64,000 bases of DNA from Symsagittifera roscoffensis (GCF_963678635.1 NC_087070.1:27280057-27344056), one strand, 5' to 3'; shown: positions 43,657-55,214, counted from the first letter of the stretch. Translations and numbers: made by a program. The notes: generated from the sequence alone by a model not told the origin.

Positions 43657-45690
43657 ATAAGTGATCTCCCATAACTCAAACATGTGAGCTTTGAGCCAGT
43701 CAACACAGTAGTGACAACTCAGATCTTCGTAACTCAAGTCGGACCGCTCTAATGCTTCCATTAACTTTCGACGTGAGGACACTTCATGAAGGTGTAGCTT
43801 GTCCAACTGCTCCATGTATCGAGATCTGGATGATACTTTTTCTCTTGGTTCGTTCGCCGCACGCCTCTCAGCCCGTGTGGTTCCATTCAGAGGCTGCACA
43901 GTGACCGAGCTGTAGGGCGTGGGGGATCTGAAATCTTCTCCCCTTGAACTGGAGGAGTGGGCCTTGCGAGTACGGCTGCTGTCCGACCTGTCTCTGGAGC
44001 TCCGGCTTTCCAAACGTCCAGAATCTACTAGTATCACTGTCAAGAACGGTGAATTTGAAGGAGGTCCCAGGGAAAAGCCGCCCATTTTGGATCAAGTTTC
44101 GTTTCAACTCATCTACGTGCTGCTGGAACCTGAAGTTTAGCCACTCCTCCCTAGGTTGGTGATCGAAGTGTATCCCGTCTCTGGAGGAATTCGGAGGCAG
44201 GGAGATATTCATTTCAGCCGCAATGTCCATCAAGCTCAAGAGGGAGCAACAATTCGAGTGTATGCCACGTATGATCACTCTTTTATTCATGTCAATGCCG
44301 TTCTGGTCCAGGAGCATATTGAATGGCACCGTGCAGATTGTCAAGACCTCCAGGTCGAACTTGACTCGTTCTTCCATCAGGCAGGCTACCTTGTCAGCTA
44401 GTCTCGTCATTTTCCGTGGATCGCCTCTCGAGATGTCCTTCGTCCCTACCATCAAGGTAACCGTTTATTTTTTTGCCATCATGTCGATGGTCGCTAATAT
44501 TTGAGGCATAGCTGCTCCGGAGAAACTCAAGACGCCAGTTTGCCAATGGCTCCGACCCTAGACAAGGAACTGACCAGACTCACCAATTATCAAGTGCACA
44601 GTACCCTCTGATATCACTGGTGTGCCCAGGTAGTCAGCCCAGGATGAATCCACAAAGGCCGCTTTCCTGACTTGTTATGCAGCGTTCCAGTTGTTGATAT
44701 GATGCTGTTTATAGATGCCGCGCACATTCTTCTGATAGTCTGCCACTACTGCTACACGAATAGGATGATTTTTCCTTGTGGATGGAACAGCATCAGAGGT
44801 TACAGGCTTTGGAGTGTTCGCTTGAGCCACTTCTATGGGTAACCTTATCTGGACAGCCCTCGAACCACTGCCTGCTGGGTTCAGGCTAGGTAACGATATG
44901 AAAGGCATTGTGGGCCGCGGCGCGCTGACCGACAAATCCCTCATGGACGGGGTGGGCTCCGTTGTTTTCCAAGATTCTAGACTAGTGTTCATTTGTTATT
45001 GAGCAACTCGATCCAGATTGAAACAAGCTGAATCTCGAGTCTCTTCTACATCCATTCTAGAATCTGGTCTAGAGCGTGAGGGAGGAGGCTCAACTTGCCT
45101 GGTAGTTCCCATCGGAGCTGTCCTTGTCCAGGAGTCACTTGGTCCTTGCGGATTTGGTCTCGTTCACTTCGAATCGGATCTCGGTCATCGCGTGCCTTAT
45201 CTCGCTCGTCTCGCATCTGATCTCGCTAGCTTCGCATTTGGTCTTGCGCGTCCGAAGACTCTCGAGCTCTCTCATAAGTCCGGTCACATCAGGATATTCG
45301 ACTTCCGTCTGTTGCGCTCTGATTACTGAGGAAGATCTAGTCGTCGCTCAAGTTCCAGGCCTGGAAGGGGGTCTGTCAGAAAGTGGAAACTCGCCTGCTC
45401 TGTATAACGTGGTGTTGTAGAAGCCATGGTTGCGTGCAAGATCATATCCATGTAGACCACCGTCTGCACTCAGCGCCAACCATCTTGAGAATGTTCTTTA
45501 TCTGAGAACCCATTGCTGGTATATCCCACCATCAAGACCACCCCTATCGCTGACTCAGTTGCGTCTCCATGCGAATATAGCTAGAGCACTGAGTTCAAGA
45601 GCACCGCGTTTCCTTGATCGACTTGGGTGTAATCTAGTTCCTTGAGCCGTCTTTTTAACATGTCGTCCAGGATTGGCTTTCGGATGGCTC
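43645..45690 (-). pseudogene. Decayed paralogue of the SGNH hydrolase gene
   Basis: This aligns along its whole length with the 803-codon protein at 14149-16560, from LDYTQVD near the N-terminus (about 45650) to the C-terminal CVDWLKAH (about 43690). Frames at 44992-44675, 44455-43868 and 44085-43645 hold the longer pieces. Catalytic positions have drifted: GDSL reads GESG, GMND reads GTKD (the Asn is lost), while DGIHFD is kept. In-frame stops and frame changes confirm it is a pseudogene. Plus-strand frames over this interval are shadows. Confidence 0.8.
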
Positions 45691-46386
45691 CAACGACTGA
45701 TCGCCATAAGTTATGTCCCATAACTTCAGAACACTCTCTAGCGTATTTATCAAGAAAGAAACCTTCTGGCCTAGTTCAAAAAATCAAGAATATTTCTGGT
45801 TATATTCTTCGAGTGCACTCCCTGAAATGGATCCGGAGTAATCTAGTTTTTTTGATTAAAGTCGTTCTTTTATATCAAATGCCTTGGTCTTCTTTGAGAA
45901 AGTTTTTAAATCAAACTGATAGGCAGCAAAGATTTTGACTTGAGTGTTTCCACATTTAAGAACCGTTAGCTAGGAATTTAGATCGGTCATGCACAATTGT
46001 CTCAATCATTATCTATTACTGGTTAATACTTATCTCACGCATTTAATAGAAGGAATTAATTTTCTTTAGTAAAAAGAACGACCGTCTTGCAAAACGGTCA
46101 CCCGGCACCTAACATAACATAGACTTTATAATATTATACACACGTCAGTTACCACACACGACCTACCACATATAACATCATTTCAAGGTGTTCAAACAAA
46201 AACTTCAGCTTCATGTACCCTCTCTGGTTTAATTGTGGGACTCGAGGACCTGTCGTCTTACCTTTTTATTGTCTTATCAAATTATTTAAAGAGATGTCAT
46301 CGAGCATTGTCTTCTTTGTGAATCTCTCCGTTATCTTAGAGTCAGGCTCTTTTGAAGTTCTCACAATTTGTACTCTCAGGTAGTAC

Positions 46387-46800
46387 TCAATCGATATTTC
46401 TTGTGGAGGTGCACCGTGACTTCATTTTCCGCAAAGATGACATGTATGAAGATAGTTGCTTGAATGGTTTTCTAGAGACTGCTATTAATTCCAATTCCGC
46501 TTCGTCACTGCTCGAATCACTTGTTGCATCATGAGTCCTGGATGCCGGATCCATCTCTGGCTCTCGATCTTGACCCCGGATTTTCTCCTCTATCAACAAG
46601 TCATAAATGTTCCGTTCTTCGTATTCGTCATCTGTCGAGGTGCACTCTGAGCCAGTATCTGATTTCTATCCGGACGAATTTGTTTTCTCCGCACAATCAA
46701 CACTAAGCATCGACTCCCAGAACTTATTTTCTAGAACTATCTCTGGACTAAATGTCACCCTCTTGTCTCTTCGTTTCGAGGAGGTGTCTTTCAAAATCAT
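46387..46800 (-). pseudogene. Acidic open frame with one in-frame TAG, unknown
   Basis: An ATG at 46800 opens about 45 codons (beginning MILKDTSSKRRDKRVTFSP). After a TAG the same frame continues for about 90 codons that are rich in Asp, Glu and Ser. The RVTF tetrapeptide fits the loose PP1-docking pattern but is too short to mean much. It lies upstream of the decayed SGNH paralogue on the same strand and may belong to that element. Confidence 0.35.
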
Positions 46801-49800
46801 GGCAGTCTCCGCCTTTCACTGTTGCGGTTGCGCCTTTCTTGCTTGGGTTTGTAAGGAACTTATAATCCATATGCCTTGTCCGGTCAGTCTTGTTTACCAA
46901 CCACTTCTGCCAGGGCATCCCTCTTTGCCGTCGTTACTTCCGATGTAGTTTCTGTCAAATCGTTTCCATGTTTCGTCAGGATTCAACTACTTTCTGCTCT
47001 ATTGGTAACTCCGAATGATCTGCTATTGGGTTGCCCGAATTGTCCAGCCACCTCATTAATGGCAAGCTGTCAGAGGTTTTCTGGTCCATGAAGGAAAACC
47101 CCTCTTTTTTTCTGGTCTGATGGCCTCCCTCATTTCTTGTAGTTTTTAAAATTCAGTTTTCTTGCTCAGGCTGTCTGCATTCTGGTGTTTGTATCCTGTT
47201 GGATGTTCTATTATTATTTTATAAACATCTGAAGCACGATCCATCTGCCAATGTAGCTCTGGTCCATTGAATGTGTTTTCAGCCTTGATAACGCCGTTGT
47301 CTACTCGAAACTTTAATTAATCAGATTTACATTGGTTGAAAACCACTTAATCACTTTCTCAACTGAAAAAAAACATAAGCCGGCCGCCTCAATGATGTGA
47401 TCATCTTTCCTTGACAAAAGGTTTTTGTCGCAACAAATGACGAGAAGCAGCTTGAAACAGCGCTCTCTTCGGCTTTTTTAATCAAGAAAATCTTACTAGA
47501 CCGTCTCACCTCTTAATGCCTAAGCAGACTTGGTGTAGCATACCTCAGACTACCTCATAGTATGATTCTAGTGGATTCGATTTTTGGGATGGGGTGTACT
47601 TGCAACTAGGAAGGACAGCGAAGTTTGTTTGAGAAATTTTCTCACAATATTTTAATTGGAATTATTGAGTTTTTTTTTTAAGTTTCATAAATTGCTTGAA
47701 GGAGAGTAACATGATAACAAAGAATTCTCATAAAGCACCGAGGTAAAAAAAAATTGAAAAGTTTGTCTCGAAATTTTTACATGCTTGAGATCCTCACAGG
47801 AAAATGATATCAAAAGGAGTATATTATTCTCCAGAATTTTGAAAATGAATTGAAATCAGCATGTGTACACCGAGTACAATTGGGGGAAGGAGACTCAGGA
47901 ATGTTATTTTTCTCCCTTCTTAAAAGAAATTCTCTGCCCCAGATCCCGAAAGTTTTTGATTTAAGTCAAGTAGAGAAAGATAAAAATTGACTTGAAACAA
48001 TTAAAGGGAACGGAGTGTATCAAGCACAAGGAAAACAGTTGGTTAATATCCTCAGACGTGACTTGATGATTTGCTAGATCAGAGTAATCGCTGTTTTCGT
48101 TTTTTTGTCCAATGGTTTGCCTCGTCAACTTTTCTAGCGAGACAAAACCATTTGACAATGAATGGAAAAAACGGTTACACTGTTTCTTATAGCTCCTTTG
48201 TGGCGACGTGGCGCAGAGAAGTTGGACGACTTGTCGATCGCTAATTGAGTGCTTAATTTAGTTCGCTCAGAGAGCCGGAGCAGTTGGTCGTGTTAACAAA
48301 TTCGTTTGAACAAGCTCCACACAGTTTGAGAGGATGACATGAGGGGGTGGGTTGTCATACATGGATAACCATTAGGTATAGATCATTATTGTTACCATGT
48401 ATTATCTCTGACAACCAATGGTATCCATGTAAAAATCTAAATTTTCACCATTTCATAGCTAATAGTCCTCATGTAAAGTTTCGATATATTATTGAGTATT
48501 CCCACTGAACGTTGTTTACATGTTTGGTGTTAGAAAGGATTTGCTAAATCGTCGTTCCAATAACAATTGATATGTTTCACTGCGCTAGTTCCCATTTGCT
48601 CAATTCATCTTAAAACTTTGATGCAATTTTACTTTACATACAAATAGATACAAAAGTATATTGGAACACTTTCGTTTAATTGAAAATGAATATATCCCCG
48701 ATTAACTGGGTTCCAAAACTGGAACAAAATCTCGCACTTAAATACGTATTAAACAAAGAATAGCGGTAGTGAGTTATGACCGAGTTGGTTAACTCATAGA
48801 GTAATTTCGGATAGGGTACACCGTCTGCTCGTCACGCTATCTTATTTTCGGCCGGATAGATTCGTGCAACTTCTTAGTCTAATACCGATCCTAATCTTAC
48901 TCTTATACTATCTAGTCTCAGGTTGTTTAACTAGTCTCTGCTAGGCTCAATAGATCTAGGGTATACTGGTTTATTGCGGCTGCTGAAGTGCTCGGGAGAG
49001 TCCAACTAATTTCTAAGTTAAATTCAAATCTCTCTGGTGCTGAAATTACAAGTAACTTCAGCACTTACAAATAAGTGGGTTGTTAGTTAGATGGATCATG
49101 ATTGGTTAATATTAAATACTTTACATTGGTAAAATATCTAATTTATCCAATCATAAAATGTAGTTTAGATCAGGTTCCACCCATCCGGGTTTTACAGAGT
49201 TTTTTAGAATAGTTCTTCTGCAATTCGAAGGATGGATGATGGACGTTGGTGTTTGGCGAACATCTTATTTCTTCTGTTTCCTTTTTGTTAAAGAAGTTCC
49301 AGGAAGCTGGAGTTAGAGACATAAGACGTTGTGTCTTCTAGTGACAACGACTAAGTCTTCGCAACAAACTTAAATCTGATTTCAGAATGGTTGGCTATGT
49401 CAGGTTTTTCTGTTCTGCGTGGAGAACTTCTTTTGTGTCTGATCTAGTTTGGGAATGGCGTGGAGATTGTGCGTGGAGGGGATGCCTGGTTACTCGGATC
49501 TGTACGTATACTTGAACATCGAGGTGGTCATTGGTCTAGTTCAATGAAGTCCTTTTCTGCGAAGTCAAGTCGTACTCTAAATCCTTTGAGTTGTGATTGT
49601 GAGTGGCATATCGATTGTGGTTGGTCATTCTCTCTCGAGTGTAGTGGGGTCGTTTTGTCTTTAGATGTTCGTCCTTGGTGTTGTATTCTGATCTATGTAT
49701 TGCATAATGTAATTTACATTTTATAAAACATTTATTAGTTTAATATTTTTTAATTATGATTTTAGTTAGTTGTTTTCACAAAAGCTTTTTGTTTTAGTTC

Positions 49801-50711
49801 GGTTATTTTGAAGAGTTACTCACACTTGAGTAGCTCTTATTAAAAATAGAGGTGTGGTCACAAAGCGTGGATGTAGCGCGGTGGGTTAGGCCGGCTATAG
49901 AGCATGCTCAGGACGTCCTTCCTGGTGGGTTAGGCCAGGAGTGGGAGTATGATTTCATGCGGTTTTTGTGAGGGGTCCTGTTATGTGACAACGTTTTATG
50001 TTGGGTTTGTTGTGGTTTTTCTTATGTCTTGTTGGTTATGTCCTTTTTCCAAAAATCAAATTGTTTGTGGTATGGGTTTGTCTTTCGACTTTTTTGTGTT
50101 TTATTATTTCTTTCTTAGACTTTATAATAGTCTTCAAAAGAATAAATTATCCAGTTTTAAACTGGGTTAATCCGGTTTGGGTACCGTTGGTTTCCGTTTC
50201 TTAGTCATGCTGTTATTCTATGATTTGTGGTATTTAGTAAGCTGCGTTGGTTAGTTTTGTTTAGTATATGATTCCTTTCCAACCGGGTTAAAGGAAAGTT
50301 TGAAACATGTTATTATATGTTAGAGTTGTTGAGTGTGAAAACTTGAAACTGAAATTCATTATTTTAAACAATTCTTCGTGGGCGAGCTGTGCGAGTGTGG
50401 ATAGAATTTCTGTGCGAATGAATGAAAATATCAAAAGGTTAGTACTGCAATTGCATTTTATTAATTTACTGCATAGAATTTGGAAATTTACTGCTAGTTA
50501 TGGGGGAATTTTAAGTTACAAATTTTCATTATAATTAGATTTACTGCTTGTGGGGAAAATTTTAGAAATGAATTTACTGCATTGGTATTAAATTTATAAA
50601 TTTATAAGTGTAAGAGATTAATAGAATTGTTGAAGTCTGTTTGATGAAATTTGCGATCTTTATTTGTTTTTTGTGGTTTTTGTAGGTGATCGTCGGATGA
50701 AGGCTAAAAAT
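46801..50711. other. Gene-free region, possibly including a retroelement 3' LTR
   Basis: No credible gene is visible. The part nearest 50711 should hold the 3' untranslated region and 3' LTR of the Ty3/Gypsy element. The LTR cannot be delimited because its partner is off-window. Minor structures: a direct repeat ggtgggttaggcc near 49890 and 49945, an inverted gagttactca/tgagtagctc pair near 49815-49840, and a minus-strand AATAAA near 50655. Confidence 0.5.
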
Positions 50712-50790
50712 CTAAGGAAAACATGGATAAAGTATGGTGAGTTTTTTAATATTTCAATTAGTTAGTTATATTCATTTAATTCATACTTAC
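50712..50790 (-). other. Candidate 79-nt intron just after the 601-codon ORF
   Basis: Three bases after the stop codon the minus strand reads CAG followed by GTAAGTATG, a perfect donor. CTAAC-type branch sequence follows, and TTTTCCTTAG ends at 50712. All three signals fit a short metazoan intron, but this is pattern-based only. Confidence 0.35.
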
Positions 50791-50793
50791 CTG

Positions 50794-52599
50794 TTAGTCG
50801 TCGGGGAAAAAGCCGTGGGGGAAGATGTCATGAATTAGTTCTGAAGTTGTTAGTAGTTTAGCTAAGATGCGGATGATATTTTTAGTCTGAAGCAGTGGCC
50901 AAAGCAATTGGAGTGCCTTGATAGTGGTTAGTTCTTCAGTGCCAACTGCAAACTCATAAGGTGTGTTTTGGATTAGATTATATAATTTGTGATTGAATTT
51001 AGTGTTGTGGATGAATTCTAAAATTGGGATTTCTATAGGTTGTACAAACTCGTGCGGGATAAGGAAGGGTCGGGATTCTTCGGCGTTGAAGGTCTTGGTG
51101 ATGGGACAGAAGATGTACATTTGGGTTATGGGGTCATAATTACGAAGAATACCATGGAGGTTAGTGTCTTTAATACAATATGTGAAATTTAGGAAAAATG
51201 GTGAAGTGTATTTGGAATTAATGAATTGAAAACGATGGTGTGGTTGTCTAGAGGGTGTGTGTAGGTCAAAGTGATTTTGGATGAAGCGATAATAACTATA
51301 TGTGTGGGTTTGTTTAGTGCGCAACATAATATCGTGTGAGCAGTGTAAATCTCTTTCGTGTGGTGCAAGGAAATGAAAGGTTAGTGAAAATATTTGGAAG
51401 CGTTCTTTAAAACTTTCGTATGCTTGTGTGTCTGTTAGTGCTTCTGAAATAATGTGATCAAACTTTCGGTCGAAGATGTTTAGTGTAAATATATATGGTG
51501 TCTTGATGAAAAATTTCTCAGTAATTTGTGGATTAGCGAAGCGATCGTCGTCTAAGAATTGATCTTGGTTAGCTCTGATGATGTTGTGATCATAGTATTC
51601 GAGTGTATATTCGTTAGCTCTAGGTGCAGTGTGTGTTTTTAGTGATTTTTTATATCCAACGTAAGTAAATTGTCTAGCGGTTAGTGGTGTAGTGAGTCGA
51701 TATAGCATGTCCGTATTTCGCTCTATATCGATGTGAGTGTTAGATAAAGGTAAGCAAAGAGGGTTAGTAAAATGATAATATGAGGTCCAAGAGAGAGTGG
51801 GCATTAAAACGTATTCATCTACAAAGTTGCGTGTTTCGTTAGTGTCGTGGGGGGTGTTTAAGGTGTATTGTGGGAATGAGGGTAAGGTGATGGCTAAAAA
51901 TTCTTTTGTGTTAGTATGCTTGGGGTGGTTGATGTATTCACGGGCTGTTCCTGGTTTTGCTGGGAAAGGATGGTTGGGGAACTTTCTTTTAAAAGTGCGG
52001 TAAGCTCTATTAGTGTTGAGTGAAGATTCAGTTGATGTGGATGATGGTGCTAATGATTCAGTATAATTTGAAGAGGGTGTAGGGGTAGGGGGGTTGGATG
52101 AATTTATTGTGGATGAGATTTGGTTTATGGTTGGGGTATTAAGGTGGTAGGGTTGTTGTTGAAGGGTAATAAAATTATCTAGCTCTGGGGAGATTCGGGG
52201 GGTGTCTGGAGAATGAGATGATTGGTCAGAATGGTATGAGGAGTAGGTTGGGGTAACTTGGGAAGCATAAGAGGGTGTGGGAGTGATTGGGTCAGGGTTA
52301 TTGGATAATATGGGTTGAAAAGGGGGTTGAGAAAAATTAGAAGAGTTATGAAAATTATTGGATGGGGATGGTTCTGAGTCGGCAAATTCATCGGGGGTTT
52401 CAATATTCGGGTTATTGAGTTGTGAGATGGAATATAAAACTGAGATGTGTGAATTAGTGTCGGAATTCATGCCTGATGTTACATTACTAGGTGGAAAATC
52501 GGGTGGCGGAAAAGCAAAAAGTGGTATTATTGGGATTGGAGAGGTAAGATTGGTTGGGTGGGAATTTGATCGGTGTAGTGATCCAAGTTGGCGGCTCAT
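50794..52599 (-). CDS. Unknown 601-residue protein, last gene of the Ty3/Gypsy element
   Basis: The frame begins with an ATG that overlaps the TGA of env (ATGA at 52599-52596). Residues 1-200 are rich in Ser, Pro, Asn and Thr and probably disordered. Residues 200-600 look globular, with many aromatic residues and histidines, and end in FFPDD. There is no signal peptide, membrane segment or motif that I recognise. The stop/start overlap suggests coupled termination-reinitiation, though expression from a spliced RNA is equally possible. Its composition (A-rich coding strand) matches the rest of the element, so it seems a genuine resident gene. Confidence 0.65.
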   Translation of the reverse strand: MSRQLGSLHRSNSHPTNLTSPIPIIPLFAFPPPDFPPSNVTSGMNSDTNSHISVLYSISQLNNPNIETPDEFADSEPSPSNNFHNSSNFSQPPFQPILSNNPDPITPTPSYASQVTPTYSSYHSDQSSHSPDTPRISPELDNFITLQQQPYHLNTPTINQISSTINSSNPPTPTPSSNYTESLAPSSTSTESSLNTNRAYRTFKRKFPNHPFPAKPGTAREYINHPKHTNTKEFLAITLPSFPQYTLNTPHDTNETRNFVDEYVLMPTLSWTSYYHFTNPLCLPLSNTHIDIERNTDMLYRLTTPLTARQFTYVGYKKSLKTHTAPRANEYTLEYYDHNIIRANQDQFLDDDRFANPQITEKFFIKTPYIFTLNIFDRKFDHIISEALTDTQAYESFKERFQIFSLTFHFLAPHERDLHCSHDIMLRTKQTHTYSYYRFIQNHFDLHTPSRQPHHRFQFINSKYTSPFFLNFTYCIKDTNLHGILRNYDPITQMYIFCPITKTFNAEESRPFLIPHEFVQPIEIPILEFIHNTKFNHKLYNLIQNTPYEFAVGTEELTTIKALQLLWPLLQTKNIIRILAKLLTTSELIHDIFPHGFFPDD

Positions 52600-55214
52600 C
52601 GTGGGCTAAAAAAATGATTATTTTGAGACTGAAAAGCGGTGGTATGGGGTTGTTCAATAATTTGTTCATAAGTATTATCATCTTGTGACTGGTGTGTCAT
52701 TATATGTTGGATGGGACTTTGTGATGTGGTGAGTCGAAAATTTGGATTATGTGTGATGGCTAAATTTCGAAAATTTCGTGGGACTAGGGATAGTGGATGG
52801 TTATTTGGTAGGGCTGGTAATTGTGGTGCCGTTGGCGTTATGTCTACATTGTTATGTTCTTCGTCGTATGTATTTTGTCGTGTTGCTATTTTTGTGTTAT
52901 ATTCTTTTATTTGTGCGTCTAAAAGAATTTTGTTTATAGATGTAGAAAAGATTCCAAAAAATCCTGCAAAGAGTATGCGTGCTACGCTTGCTTGTCTGTT
53001 TACTTGTGTGTGTATAGCACATGTGTTGTAGATTCCTTTTAAAAGTGAGAAAAGAAATCCAATAAAGTTAAACATTGCGTATAAAATAGTCAATTTTTCT
53101 AAGATGTAGTAGGGCCATCCTAGAAAATCGAGGATCTCATTTTTGAGTGTAACAAAGCTAAAAATGTTAATTGGTGATATATCTTGGGGACGGTATTTTT
53201 CACCGTTTAGATATATATAATCTTTAATGTCTTTAAAATATCCGCTATAGTCTTGCGTGTAGATATCGGCAAATCCTGCGGTTTCTGCAAGTTTGCGTAA
53301 ATTTTGGTCTATTGATTGTCTTTGTATAGTGTCCATTTGTGTTAATAATTCTTGGAATTGTTGTGTTCTAATGTGATGTTGAATATCTGATTTTGAATAG
53401 ATTCCTATTGATTGTAAGTCTATATTTGGGTTTCGAGCAATAGCGCGAATGCTTTCTGGTGAAAATTTTTTGAGTGATTGCATTAATGTGGGATATGGGG
53501 TGAGAAGATAATATTTATTTTCATCAGGGTTTAGTTGTACTACATTGTGGCTGTTTTCTGATCCACATGGGACTGCGGTATCCCAGAAATAGGTTCTTCG
53601 TGAAAGTGTATCCACGAAATGTACTTTATTCTTATAAAAGATAGGGATTCTTTTATAACATCGTTTATCTTCAAAAACGTATAGTGGTGATACTTTTTTA
53701 GTACAAGTATAAAACCATAAGATGTTTCCTTCATAGTCTAAAAAATTTGATCTATTTCCAGATAATAAGTATCCTGCATAGGGTATTTTTAATACTGCTA
53801 GTGCAAGTGATTGTAATATTTGTGTTCGTTCTAATTCGCATAGTTGGTGTAGTGTTTCTAATTCGGAGAGTGACATTTCTTGAAAAATTCGGCTAATTGT
53901 ATAATCTAGTTTCATATCTAAATGAATATCATAGTGGATATTACCGAAATATGTAGTATTCATTAGTGATAATTCTTGTAAGCGTGTGCTTCTGGTGTCA
54001 TGGGGTTTTAGATGTCCACCAGGTTGTCCGTTGCTTTTTTCAAAATTAACTGGTATATAGGATGTTCCTTCGTTTGGAGGATGACCTGTGGCATATGGGT
54101 CGATTTTTACTTTTCCAGTGGTCATGTCGAATCCTTTTTCGTATTCAACTAATATTTCAGAGTATTGTGTTCTGTGAAGTGGATTCCTGTATTTACATGC
54201 AAGTTCTGTTTCTTGATATATTTGAAAACGTGTCAATTTATTTTCTATATTGTCTATGTTTCTAAAATTAGAACTTAGTTTTCGTGATGGATGGACTTGT
54301 TCATATGGAATTGATTGTATAAAATATTTTTCGTGAAATTTTATCATACGAGCGTGTATTTTTGCTACTTGAAATGTTGTACATGTATCTTCGGGGAACC
54401 AAACAATTGTTGCTTGCGTTCTCGTTGTAGGGTCGCAATAACCTTGATCATTTTTACAAGGTAATCGGATTCCTTGATAGATCATTGTATTATCTGATAA
54501 ATCTCGTGTTAGTTGTATTTTTTCGAGTTGTATTTTCCAATCGAAAAACATTATTTCTTGGTATCCTTTATTTTTTGTGTCTGCTTTGCAGTTTGATGGG
54601 TTATTTATACCAATGTGTGGTATCCAATGTTTATCGTGTAGGTCATAGGTTAATCGTCCGTGTGCGCCGTTATACGGGTATTTTTCGTCTAGTTTTATAT
54701 GTCCTTGGTGTCTTTCAAGTTGTGATTGATGTACAGAGTCTGAAAAAACTTGAAAATTAACTAATTTTCTTTGGGAGTTTTTATTTTGTGTGATGTTTAG
54801 TCTAAGTAATTCATTTTTACAATCGTCGGGATTGAGATGTAAAAGACGTTCTATATTACTTTGATAGAATGATTCATGGTCAAGTCGGTTTTTGTTTCCG
54901 TTCGAGACTTGTGAACAATGTACTTTCTTTTCGGAAAATGTTGCTGTGAATTTATAACCTGTAACTGTTGTTGCTCGGGCTTTTGAATAGAGTGTTGCTA
55001 TTACATCTGTGGTTTCTATAGCTTGTGGTTCTGTTTCACATTGTGATACTTGATTTATTGCATATTTATGTAGTGTTTTTTGTTCATTTTCTTCACAATC
55101 GTAATGTGTTACTAATAAATCTTGTGGTCCTGTACGAGGGGAAGGGTTTATGTTTTGATTTGAGATTACTAGAAAAAGGAGTTGGAGAAAAATTAATAAT
55201 TTTAGAATATACAT
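52596..55214 (-). CDS. Env-like membrane glycoprotein, 872 codons
   Basis: An N-terminal signal peptide (residues 1-18, MYILKLLIFLQLLFLV) precedes a large cysteine-containing ectodomain. A conserved-looking block at about 455-580 (LCELERTQ, AGYLLSGNR, CYKRIPI, VPCGS) resembles glycoproteins of chuvirus-like negative-strand RNA viruses and the Env of some BEL/Pao elements. This is recognition by pattern only. Hydrophobic segments at about 703-730 and 745-760 and a hydrophilic tail suggest C-terminal membrane anchoring. It would act at the cell or particle surface. The frame is uninterrupted. Its start overlaps the end of the 378-codon frame and its stop overlaps the next start. Confidence 0.75.
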   Translation of the reverse strand: MYILKLLIFLQLLFLVISNQNINPSPRTGPQDLLVTHYDCEENEQKTLHKYAINQVSQCETEPQAIETTDVIATLYSKARATTVTGYKFTATFSEKKVHCSQVSNGNKNRLDHESFYQSNIERLLHLNPDDCKNELLRLNITQNKNSQRKLVNFQVFSDSVHQSQLERHQGHIKLDEKYPYNGAHGRLTYDLHDKHWIPHIGINNPSNCKADTKNKGYQEIMFFDWKIQLEKIQLTRDLSDNTMIYQGIRLPCKNDQGYCDPTTRTQATIVWFPEDTCTTFQVAKIHARMIKFHEKYFIQSIPYEQVHPSRKLSSNFRNIDNIENKLTRFQIYQETELACKYRNPLHRTQYSEILVEYEKGFDMTTGKVKIDPYATGHPPNEGTSYIPVNFEKSNGQPGGHLKPHDTRSTRLQELSLMNTTYFGNIHYDIHLDMKLDYTISRIFQEMSLSELETLHQLCELERTQILQSLALAVLKIPYAGYLLSGNRSNFLDYEGNILWFYTCTKKVSPLYVFEDKRCYKRIPIFYKNKVHFVDTLSRRTYFWDTAVPCGSENSHNVVQLNPDENKYYLLTPYPTLMQSLKKFSPESIRAIARNPNIDLQSIGIYSKSDIQHHIRTQQFQELLTQMDTIQRQSIDQNLRKLAETAGFADIYTQDYSGYFKDIKDYIYLNGEKYRPQDISPINIFSFVTLKNEILDFLGWPYYILEKLTILYAMFNFIGFLFSLLKGIYNTCAIHTQVNRQASVARILFAGFFGIFSTSINKILLDAQIKEYNTKIATRQNTYDEEHNNVDITPTAPQLPALPNNHPLSLVPRNFRNLAITHNPNFRLTTSQSPIQHIMTHQSQDDNTYEQIIEQPHTTAFQSQNNHFFSPR

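Noticed and set aside
44156-44504. Plus-strand frames around 44156-44504 as genes
   Set aside because: They lie opposite the SGNH paralogue, whose minus-strand alignment explains the sequence.
48190-48260. tRNA-like A-box (gtggcgcag) suggesting a tRNA or SINE head
   Set aside because: No B-box (GGTTCGAATCC-like) follows at the proper distance and no cloverleaf can be drawn.
49000-50711. Attempt to define the 3' LTR and polypurine tract of the Ty3/Gypsy element
   Set aside because: The 5' LTR is outside the window and no single purine run or TG...CA pair stands out, so any boundary would be a guess.
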